From: HGM04593 sp045630965
Lineage (GTDB): Bacteria; Bacteroidota; Bacteroidia; Bacteroidales; Bacteroidaceae
Assembly: GCA_045630965.1 (NCBI GenBank)
Contig: JAZQTU010000030.1
Span: forward strand, 93,077 to 157,076
DNA: 64,000 bases
Reading direction: 5' to 3'
The stretch's first letter is position 1. Every line of letters starts with the position of its first letter. The notes under the pieces are model-generated. The model did not search any database, had not been told where the DNA came from, and saw nothing but the letters and a program-made list of their open reading frames with translations. The position numbers and the translations under genes were made by a program. Shown in pieces: positions 25,502 to 33,514 of the stretch.

Positions 25502-26086
25502 ATGGAGCAATACATTGAAATATTAGGTACAGTTGTTGGTCTGCTTTATATATGGCTTGAATACCGGGCAAGCATATATCTGTGGATTGCAGGAATAATC
25601 ATGCCGGCAATATACCTGTTCATATACTACAATGCAGGACTTTATGCTGACTTTGGCATAAACGTATACTACCTTGCAATAGCCTTATATGGGTGGATAG
25701 CATGGAAAACAGGCTTCAGCTTCACAGGAGAGAAGAAAGATAGATGTGAACTTGCAGTCAGCCACATGCCAACAGATACCATATACAAAGCTGTCGGTAC
25801 ATACATTATTGCACAGTTGTTTATCGCATGGGTACTCAAAAATTATACCGACAGTACCGTTGTATGGGCAGACTCGTTCACCACAGCACTGAGTATCATT
25901 GGAATGTGGATGCTTGCCCGAAAATATATTGAGCAATGGTGGGTATGGCTTGTCGTGGACATTGCAAGCAGCGGATTGTACATATATAAAGAGTTATATT
26001 TCACAGCCATACTGTACCTTCTTTATGCAATAATCGCTATCTTTGGGTACTTCAAATGGAAAAAAATGATGCAAAATGAAGGATAA
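25502..26086 (+). CDS. pnuT: PnuT-type thiamine transporter
   Basis: This is a 194-residue inner-membrane protein of the PnuC family with about seven predicted membrane helices. The motifs GLLYIWLEYRASIYLW near the N-terminus and YYLAIALYGWIAWK match PnuC, and the late WWVWLVVDIASSGLYIYK segment is the conserved C-terminal signature. PnuC relatives import nicotinamide riboside, but members under TPP riboswitches are thiamine transporters. I chose ATG 25502 (MEQYIEILG) over an in-frame TTG at 25493. It overlaps the kinase gene by 11 bases, so uptake and pyrophosphorylation trapping are coupled. Confidence 0.9.
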   Translation: MEQYIEILGTVVGLLYIWLEYRASIYLWIAGIIMPAIYLFIYYNAGLYADFGINVYYLAIALYGWIAWKTGFSFTGEKKDRCELAVSHMPTDTIYKAVGTYIIAQLFIAWVLKNYTDSTVVWADSFTTALSIIGMWMLARKYIEQWWVWLVVDIASSGLYIYKELYFTAILYLLYAIIAIFGYFKWKKMMQNEG

Positions 26087-26693
26087 TATGTTCAATGCCG
26101 TAATACTTGCCGGTGGCGAGTTCCCCACAGCCCCACAACCGCTGCAGATAATAAAAGAGACGCCTTATATTGTATGTTGCGACGGAGCTGCCGACAACTA
26201 CATTGCCACGGGCGCTGTACCCGATGCCATTGTCGGCGACGGAGACTCCATAAGTGCATACAACAAAGCAAAATTCCGACACTTGCTGCACATTTTTGCA
26301 GAGCAGGAGAGCAACGACCAGACAAAAAGTGTACGTTTTTGCATGGAGCAAGGAAAAAATAAAATTGCCATTATAGGTGCAACAGGCAAACGCGAAGACC
26401 ACACAATAGGCAACATTAGCCTGCTTATAGAGTATATGCGTGCAGGGGCTGAAGTATATTCATATACCGATTACGGAGTATTCATACCATGTAAAGGCAC
26501 AACGACACACCCATGCCGCAAGGGGCAACAGGTGTCAATATTCAGTATAACAGCAAAGGATATGAGTGCCGACGGGTTGTTATATCCCATTTACGATTTT
26601 ACGAACTGGTGGCAGGGAACGCTCAACGAATGTACTGGCGACGAGTTTACCATAAATGCTAACGGAGAGTATCTGCTGTTCATTAATTACTAA
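26076..26693 (+). CDS. thiN: thiamine pyrophosphokinase
   Basis: This is a 205-residue enzyme that makes thiamine diphosphate directly from thiamine and ATP. The N-terminal catalytic domain shows AVILAGGEFP, CCDGAADNY, AIVGDGDSI and QESNDQTKSV (conserved Asp residues for Mg-ATP). These are followed by GATGKREDHTIGN and a C-terminal beta domain with GTLNECTGDEFTI at the thiamine site. An alternative start at ATG 26088, after the pnuT stop and preceded by AAGGA, is possible. It is the last gene of the riboswitch operon and is followed by a hairpin. Confidence 0.92.
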   Translation: MKDNMFNAVILAGGEFPTAPQPLQIIKETPYIVCCDGAADNYIATGAVPDAIVGDGDSISAYNKAKFRHLLHIFAEQESNDQTKSVRFCMEQGKNKIAIIGATGKREDHTIGNISLLIEYMRAGAEVYSYTDYGVFIPCKGTTTHPCRKGQQVSIFSITAKDMSADGLLYPIYDFTNWWQGTLNECTGDEFTINANGEYLLFINY

Positions 26694-26697
26694 ATAA

Positions 26698-26727
26698 AAA
26701 TCGCGTGGCTTTGACACCACGCGATTT
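26698..26727. terminator. bidirectional terminator, thiN / glycosidase gene
   Basis: An 11-bp perfect stem (AAATCGCGTGG at 26698-26708 with CCACGCGATTT at 26717-26727) lies between the two convergent genes. It is flanked by A runs on the left, which give T runs for minus-strand transcription. Confidence 0.8.
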
Positions 26728-26730
26728 CGT

Positions 26731-29700
26731 TTACTTTACCAACACCTTTTTCCCGTCAATAATATAAATTCCCTTTCCGGGTTCTTTAATCTTGCGCCCC
26801 TGCAGGTCATAGATAGTCTTCACATTTCCATTTTCAACATTTACCTCATCAATACCCGTAACCTCCTCTACTACGTCAATACGAAAAAGATTACTGAAAT
26901 TGGATGTATAACCTTCGGCATTGCTGTAAGCATCGAATGTTCCCGCAGCCATGACAATCAAAGAACCATCTGTGGAGCCATCGTTTCTTTTACTTACCAG
27001 ATAGTAAGCATCGGCAACACTACCCTTATTTATACTCCAATCACAATATGTAGCATTGTATGCAGCAAGTGTACCAGCATTGTTATTATAGCCATAATTG
27101 CTACCGGCACGCCATATCATATACAAGCCTTTTTCTTCATTATAGAAGCTATACCTTTCACTTACTTCCTTAGTACAGCGAAATCGGGCTACGGCCCCTA
27201 ACTCCACGGCCGAAGAATTGCTTAAATCCAACACATTGCTATCATTGATATAAAGGGTACGTTCAACTCCGTTCTGCTGCACATTAGTAAAAGTCAAAAG
27301 TTTTCCGTCCCACTTGTCAGTAGGTTCAACCCCCTTGATAGCCTTGTAGACATTATCAATCTCTACAGTTGTAGGTTCATTGCTCAACTTATCCAAGGCT
27401 TCTGATACAGCCTCCTTTACCTCTACAGCCTCATCCTTGACAAGTGCAGTGAAATAGTTGCGCACGAATTCACGACGATCAACATCCTTTTTTACGCTAT
27501 ATGCACCATTGGTAATATATTCCAAGTCGTATGCAACATAGATGTTGTCAAAACCGTCATAGTTATGTGTTCCGGATCCTGTGGGGAAACTTGTGGAAAC
27601 AGGATTCTGCACAGTGCCATGCTTTGTAAGAGTCTCCTCGTAGATGAAACCAATTCTATTGTCAGCCTGTAAATCCATAGAGCTGTATGCCGACGCTGTA
27701 TTGCTGACCTGGAAGAATCCATTCCAGTCGATTGCGAAGTTATCCACACTATTGAGGTCATTAACATTGATCAATTCCTTATAGAATATACCCACATTTG
27801 TACGACCGCTACCAGTAGGCAAAGACTGCAAAGCAAGGTACATCTCCTTATTGTCACTATTACGCTTTACAGGAACAACAAGAATTTCACCATTGGTAGA
27901 GTTACCGCCCGGTGTAAGACCTGAACCGGCAAAAGTACTCTTTACAGATGTAGACCATGAACCGGTACCTGCAAGTGTGTTATTGTATGTATATATATTG
28001 TATATACGACCACCACCAACGCGGCTTGAGAGAATTACACGACCATCGGGCAACTCCTCACACTTTGGTTCGTCACCACCGGGAGCAGGAAGAGCCGAAG
28101 CACCTCCAAGAGCATTCCATGTACGGCCAAAGTCATCGGAATAGATTACACGGTTACCGTTGGGACGCGCACACATTGCCGCATACAAGCGATAATACTT
28201 ATCCTTCTTCACAATGCGGCTTTGGAAAATCTTTCCACCACCCACAAATGCAGCCTGTATTGGATTGCCCGCATCGAAAAGGCTATATATCTGTTCTGTT
28301 ACATTTACAGGCTCTTCCCAAGTCTCACCGTTATCCTTGCTGTGGATTGTTGCAATAAGGTTAGGATTCTGACGCGTTGTATTACCGTTACCATATACAG
28401 TACAACCTGCAACAGCAATGATAAGCACCTCGTTGCTTGTACGGTCGGCAACAATAGCAGGGTCACCGAAAGCTGTATCAAAATAGTTCACAGTTGCCGA
28501 AGTTTTGCCTGTACCCACTGCAACATCAATCATATCGGTCCATGTCTCACCATGGTTGTCGCTCAGACGGCAGACAATATCCACCTGACCATAACCGGGG
28601 TCGGTTCCGCAGATAAGACGTGCTGCTGCTGTTATAAGGCGTCCATTGCTTGCTGTTGTTATACCGGGGATGCGGTAAGGAGGTATAGACATAGAACCAT
28701 TACTTGTGTTATAAAGGTCCTGTTTTACAGGTGTTGGAGCCTGCTGAATATTTGATACCTTTATCTTGTTACCTTCCACCTTAATGTCAGCACCTCTTAA
28801 AATATTTCCAACCATTCCGGCAGAAAGTTTTTCGGCTGTAATATTGCCTGCTGTTATGAAGAAACCACCATCAAAAGCCTTTTCCGATGACAAACCGTTA
28901 CTATATGTAACATATACATCATCACTACCCTCAATTTCTACATCATATACGCTCATTCCATCCATATCAACCGGCTCAAAACGCCACTGGTTGTCGCCAG
29001 CACTGGCACCACCGGCTGTCCATGTTGTAACGAAAGGTTCTCCGCTCACTTTGAAGTTTTCACCGCCATTGGTGCAGTTGATTGCCTCGGTAAAATAGTA
29101 ATAACGATACTCGCCTACGTCTACTGTGCTGCCTACGGTAAGCTCGTTATAAGAACCTACCACGGATCCTCCATAACTTGCACCGGCAATAAGGGGATTA
29201 CCATCACCATTCTTTATGCCCAACTTTCCATTATCCTTTACTGTGACATGCCATATACCGTTGTTGGTATTTACCATGCTGTTGGACTGCAATGTAAAGC
29301 GCATGCTATTGCCTGTAAGTGTAGCATCATTATATAGGTGCTCATAACGAGAAGCATCCTTACCCACGATATGATAATAACCTGTTACCACATCCTTTGC
29401 CACAGGAATTTCTACCTCAACGCCATTGAGGAAATCCTCCATATCATCAACAACGGATGCACACTCCTCACCAGCAGCAGAACCTGTAAAACGGCCGAGA
29501 AGAGCATTCAATTGAGCAAGTTTTTCAGAATTGTTCTTGTATTCCTCTTTAAGTATCTGTATCTTCTCGAACTGGTGAATACCCTCGATAAGACGCTCAA
29601 AACGAACACTTGAACGGTTGCCCGGATAGTAGCAGTATGTGTCACCTGAACCGAATTTACGGAAACGGCTGTCTGTGAGTGGGTGCTCATCCCAGTTGCA

Positions 29701-31737
29701 CCATGCCCAGTGCAGATAACCGTCAAGATTCATCTTTGCCGCATAAATTGGAAGATAAGCAGCCTCTGCAGGGAAAGAGTTTGAATAGATATTAGGCTCG
29801 CTATTGGCACAACTTGTATAGAATGTTGTCACCCAGCCTTTTGCCTTGCGGCTTGCAAGCTGCTCTGCAGTAAAGTAATGTTCCTGACCAAGCTGCGCAC
29901 AGAGATCGCGGTATGTACCACAAAGTGATGAGTGATAGTTACCGGCAAGTGCACAGTTGAAACCGAGTGCACTTGCAATATTATAGGCATTCTGCAAATC
30001 GCTTTCGCCACGCTCATCCATGGCAATATTTGTCTTCTCGAACCACCCCTTCTGCTGCAAGTGCGCCTTGAATGAAGTTAGGAAACTGTTCCATAAATTA
30101 CGATATTCAGCAGTGCCGGTTGTTGTTTTTATACTCTTGTAACTGTCTGAAGCTTCATCATAATAACGGAAACTCATATCCCATGGCACCATACTGAAAC
30201 AGTTGATTTGCTTGTCAATACCATATTCGGCACACAATTCCACATATTTGTCAAATACGGTATAATCATACGCCCAAGAGCCATCGCTTTTCTTTGTTGT
30301 TTGCACCATTGGGTCAAAAAGGTCGTGTGTCTGCTCACCCCATGGCTCATAGAACAATATTGCAGTAACAGTGCGCTGACCTGCACGACCGAGTGCCTGC
30401 AGATAAGGACGCAACGCCTCAAGGTGCTCATAGCTCCAACGCTCCACTCCGTAATAACGGCTGATAGCATAAGGTTGCTGCCAGAAGTCAAGATGGAACT
30501 TCTGATTTGCTACAGTTGGCAAAGAGTGAGAATCAACAATAATGTTCAGTTCCAGACTCTTCACAACCTCATTGTCAGCATTTACAATTTCAAGTGCAGT
30601 AGTATACTCACCTGCCGCAGCGTCTCGCGGAATTTCTAAAGTACACCACACAGGACGTGTCTCCATTGCTGGAACGGCATGAGGTTTATCCTGGTCAATA
30701 ACATCGGCTACAAGCCACTGTGGCAATGTCATCGGGTGATTACCGCAAGCTACATAATCATCGGTGATTACATAGTTTACAAAACGTGCATCACCACCGT
30801 TTATACCTGTTGCAGCACCATTCTTTTTCCATTCTGTCATGCGCACGCTCATCATGCCCTGATCACTGTTACTGAAAAGAACAGCCTGAATATTGGCGCG
30901 CTCACCCTTCCATGCACGTATTGTGGCAACATCCTTTTGTACCAGTTGTGGTACTTCATGCAGTTTATAATGCACGTCACGCGAAGCCCATGATGCATTC
31001 AAACCGGAAGGTACAGCATTCCACGCTGCTGCATCAGGAGTTGTTCCAACACGTGGTTCTGTATATTCATCAATAGGATAGCTGAATTGGTCTTCATCTG
31101 TGGCAACACCCGAAATTTTGAGCGTCACATCAATAATAGAACCACCGTCGCTAATAAATTTCGCATAAGAGCCTGAAGGGTCTATGCTGTTCCACTGCAC
31201 AGCATAACGCATGCGATAGGTAGAGCCCACCTCAAGACCTTCGGGAACAATGAAAGACCCAGGAGCAAGCACATTACCACTGCTCTGGTACAGACCGGCA
31301 CTGTTCCAACCGCTATCACCATCACCATTATGGCTATACAATGACCAGCACATCAGTTCGTTGCCTTCGCCTTTTATGTATGGACCTTCACCGGTGAGGT
31401 TCACATCGAACTGCTTATTATTGTTCCAGTCGACATAAACATAGCCGTGCATCCATTCGCCATTGATAGTAATAAGTGGAGTTATAGTCTCGCCACTCTT
31501 TACCTCGAAGATTGTTGCAGTCTTGTCAAAATAGGCAGCACAACGCGGAGCAGAAGCTATATTATTGAGCACCTGCTGATCACCACGTACATTTGAAACT
31601 CCCACAGCTATTGGATAGTGTGTTGCATGGGCAACCGTTTCGTTGGCGCCATGAGTTACTTTATAATCCTGCGCATTGGCGCCAAGGCCAAAGAACAAGA
31701 CAAAAAGCAATGAGAAAAAAGAAATTCTTGTTTTCAT
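26731..31737 (-). CDS. secreted GH123-like beta-GalNAcase / GH33 sialidase fusion
   Basis: This is a 1668-residue protein. Order: signal peptide (1-23); beta-sandwich (about 24-210); GH123 N-terminal-like domain (about 235-405); DUF4091/GH123-like barrel (about 410-740) with a candidate catalytic Asp-Glu pair in AMDERGESD (574-575); beta-trefoil-like module (about 785-925); sialidase lead-in; GH33 propeller (about 1008-1410) with YRIPG (Arg 1022), three Asp boxes (LSDNHGETW, HSKDNGETW, YSDDFGRTW) and CEELPDGRVILSSR; second trefoil-like module (about 1475-1625); C-terminal tail VKTIYDLQGRKI to GIYIIDGKKVLVK resembling a type IX sorting domain. Characterised GH123 enzymes remove terminal beta-GalNAc; GH33 removes sialic acid. 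ATG 31737 begins the signal peptide. The fusion is the notable point. Confidence 0.85.
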   Translation of the reverse strand: MKTRISFFSLLFVLFFGLGANAQDYKVTHGANETVAHATHYPIAVGVSNVRGDQQVLNNIASAPRCAAYFDKTATIFEVKSGETITPLITINGEWMHGYVYVDWNNNKQFDVNLTGEGPYIKGEGNELMCWSLYSHNGDGDSGWNSAGLYQSSGNVLAPGSFIVPEGLEVGSTYRMRYAVQWNSIDPSGSYAKFISDGGSIIDVTLKISGVATDEDQFSYPIDEYTEPRVGTTPDAAAWNAVPSGLNASWASRDVHYKLHEVPQLVQKDVATIRAWKGERANIQAVLFSNSDQGMMSVRMTEWKKNGAATGINGGDARFVNYVITDDYVACGNHPMTLPQWLVADVIDQDKPHAVPAMETRPVWCTLEIPRDAAAGEYTTALEIVNADNEVVKSLELNIIVDSHSLPTVANQKFHLDFWQQPYAISRYYGVERWSYEHLEALRPYLQALGRAGQRTVTAILFYEPWGEQTHDLFDPMVQTTKKSDGSWAYDYTVFDKYVELCAEYGIDKQINCFSMVPWDMSFRYYDEASDSYKSIKTTTGTAEYRNLWNSFLTSFKAHLQQKGWFEKTNIAMDERGESDLQNAYNIASALGFNCALAGNYHSSLCGTYRDLCAQLGQEHYFTAEQLASRKAKGWVTTFYTSCANSEPNIYSNSFPAEAAYLPIYAAKMNLDGYLHWAWCNWDEHPLTDSRFRKFGSGDTYCYYPGNRSSVRFERLIEGIHQFEKIQILKEEYKNNSEKLAQLNALLGRFTGSAAGEECASVVDDMEDFLNGVEVEIPVAKDVVTGYYHIVGKDASRYEHLYNDATLTGNSMRFTLQSNSMVNTNNGIWHVTVKDNGKLGIKNGDGNPLIAGASYGGSVVGSYNELTVGSTVDVGEYRYYYFTEAINCTNGGENFKVSGEPFVTTWTAGGASAGDNQWRFEPVDMDGMSVYDVEIEGSDDVYVTYSNGLSSEKAFDGGFFITAGNITAEKLSAGMVGNILRGADIKVEGNKIKVSNIQQAPTPVKQDLYNTSNGSMSIPPYRIPGITTASNGRLITAAARLICGTDPGYGQVDIVCRLSDNHGETWTDMIDVAVGTGKTSATVNYFDTAFGDPAIVADRTSNEVLIIAVAGCTVYGNGNTTRQNPNLIATIHSKDNGETWEEPVNVTEQIYSLFDAGNPIQAAFVGGGKIFQSRIVKKDKYYRLYAAMCARPNGNRVIYSDDFGRTWNALGGASALPAPGGDEPKCEELPDGRVILSSRVGGGRIYNIYTYNNTLAGTGSWSTSVKSTFAGSGLTPGGNSTNGEILVVPVKRNSDNKEMYLALQSLPTGSGRTNVGIFYKELINVNDLNSVDNFAIDWNGFFQVSNTASAYSSMDLQADNRIGFIYEETLTKHGTVQNPVSTSFPTGSGTHNYDGFDNIYVAYDLEYITNGAYSVKKDVDRREFVRNYFTALVKDEAVEVKEAVSEALDKLSNEPTTVEIDNVYKAIKGVEPTDKWDGKLLTFTNVQQNGVERTLYINDSNVLDLSNSSAVELGAVARFRCTKEVSERYSFYNEEKGLYMIWRAGSNYGYNNNAGTLAAYNATYCDWSINKGSVADAYYLVSKRNDGSTDGSLIVMAAGTFDAYSNAEGYTSNFSNLFRIDVVEEVTGIDEVNVENGNVKTIYDLQGRKIKEPGKGIYIIDGKKVLVK

Positions 31738-31785
31738 AAAATATGGTTTGTCATTTATAATATCCCATTGATACAAAATCCATGC

Positions 31786-31804
31786 AAAAAAAAAAAAAAA
31801 AAAA
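31786..31804. repeat. homopolymer tract of 19 A
   Basis: An uninterrupted run of A19 (T19 on the coding strand) lies 49 bases upstream of the GH123/GH33 start codon. Such tracts are prone to slippage. I see no well-placed promoter box on either side. Confidence 0.85.
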
Positions 31805-31870
31805 CCAATTTTTACAAATTGTTATGCATAAAAAGATATGGAATATGAAAAAAACAAATTCTAAAACATC

Positions 31871-33514
31871 TTATTGAAAGAAAGATGGTCTGCTTTCTAT
31901 TGCAATAGTTTCTGCTTTTACCGGATGTATGAATTCCAAAAATGAAGCATGCAACATAAGCCTCTCGTCAACTGTACCATAAAGAGCATCACCGACAATA
32001 GGACAATCAAGGCCTTGAACACTTGCGGCATGCATGCGCAACTGATGAGTACGCCCGGTAATTGGAGTAAACTGTACTGACGCGCACAGCCTGCCCTTGT
32101 ATTGGAATGTGTCAAGCACATTATAATGTGTTATGGCAGACTTACCATTTTCAAAATCGACCATTTGACGTGGACGGTTAATATAGTCGGGAGCAAGAGG
32201 CAGGTCTATAATGCCACAGCGTTCGACAGGAACGCCATCAAGCAATGCAATGTAATGTTTCTTTACCACACGTTCCAAAAACTGCTTTTGCAATAATTTA
32301 TATACCTCCATCGATTTTGCAGCCATAAGCACCCCTGATGTAGCCATATCAAGACGATGTACAACAAAGAGTTCATTGGAGTGCAGATATTCATCACGCA
32401 GCCACTGCTGCACAGAGACACCTCCAACCAATCCGGGCACTGAAAGCACACCTGAAGGTTTGTTGACAACAACAAGGTACTCATCTTCGTACAGAACCTC
32501 AATACTGTCTATGTCACCTCCTTTTTCCAGAGCAGACTCCTCGACATCAAGTCCTTGAAGCATATGGCCAAGAATTGGTTCACACTTACTCTTGCATGCA
32601 CCATAGAAAGAGCCTTCGCGGCGCACCTCACCAACAGGAGATTCTCCAACCCAAAATTCAGCAAGGGCGAGCGGTTTGTACCCGTTTTCATATGCATACT
32701 GCAATAGTTTAGGGCCGGCACACTCCCCTGCTCCGGCAGGAGGCAATGCCGAGAGTTTCTCTTCGAATATTGCAAGAAGGCTTTTACTCTTTCCGTTGGC
32801 ATCAAGGACCTTAAATTGCTCAAAAAGCCATTTCTGTAGAGCTACTGAACGCTCACGACGCTCCATAGCCAAAGCCTTTACCTGTTCCTTAAACAACGCC
32901 ACAGACGCCTCTTTTTCAGCAATTTTCAGGTCCCAATAACGACGCACGCGCTTAAGTTCAGCCTTTTCAAATTGGCTTTGCTTTATCAACAAGGCATTAT
33001 CCTCAACCGACAATGTAGCGGTTTCACGCATTCTGCGCCTTTCCTCCTTGTTCGCCTTGAAAACGGCAGTAATTTCTGCAACAGCCTTTTCTGCACAATC
33101 CTTTTCGTTCTTCAGTTCTTCGAATGCCAATAAATACCCGGTACTGTTTTCAATATTTTTTACCTCAATATTTATTGCCGAAATACATGCCTCTTCCTGT
33201 TTGAAATACCCTTGAGGCGATTGCATATCATATACAGGCGGAACAAATCCTTCATATCTGTTTTTCCCGAACAACAGGCCTGAAAATGCCATAAGATACC
33301 CTATTTCACCCGATGATGATTGCACAACAAGCACACCGAACATCTTTCCTTTGCGGGATTCTGCCAAGAGAGCGTCATCACTTGCCAGACGTGCACGCAC
33401 TTCATTGGCAGCCAACAGAGAGAGAGGATGCGGAGAATAGTAGAACGGATTATTGAAACGGCGTGGAACTTCCACGCCGCCAATATCACTTTTATATCTA
33501 TGGAAGAGAGACAT
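31871..33514 (-). CDS. RluA family RNA pseudouridine synthase with coiled-coil N-terminal extension
   Basis: This is a 547-residue protein. The C-terminal half (from about residue 345) is the synthase: VLYEDEYLVVVNKPSGVLSVPG, the catalytic aspartate in VVHRLDMATSGVLM, then TPITGRTHQLRMHA and IVGDALYG. The N-terminal half holds a conserved region (SPHPLSLLAANEV) and a long Lys/Glu/Arg-rich helical stretch (about 135-245) likely to form a coiled coil. Long forms of this kind are common in Bacteroidetes. It modifies uridines in rRNA or tRNA; the site is not predictable. Its ATG overlaps the GH110 stop as ATGA, an odd pairing of a lipoprotein glycosidase with an RNA-modifying enzyme. Confidence 0.9.
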   Translation of the reverse strand: MSLFHRYKSDIGGVEVPRRFNNPFYYSPHPLSLLAANEVRARLASDDALLAESRKGKMFGVLVVQSSSGEIGYLMAFSGLLFGKNRYEGFVPPVYDMQSPQGYFKQEEACISAINIEVKNIENSTGYLLAFEELKNEKDCAEKAVAEITAVFKANKEERRRMRETATLSVEDNALLIKQSQFEKAELKRVRRYWDLKIAEKEASVALFKEQVKALAMERRERSVALQKWLFEQFKVLDANGKSKSLLAIFEEKLSALPPAGAGECAGPKLLQYAYENGYKPLALAEFWVGESPVGEVRREGSFYGACKSKCEPILGHMLQGLDVEESALEKGGDIDSIEVLYEDEYLVVVNKPSGVLSVPGLVGGVSVQQWLRDEYLHSNELFVVHRLDMATSGVLMAAKSMEVYKLLQKQFLERVVKKHYIALLDGVPVERCGIIDLPLAPDYINRPRQMVDFENGKSAITHYNVLDTFQYKGRLCASVQFTPITGRTHQLRMHAASVQGLDCPIVGDALYGTVDERLMLHASFLEFIHPVKAETIAIESRPSFFQ

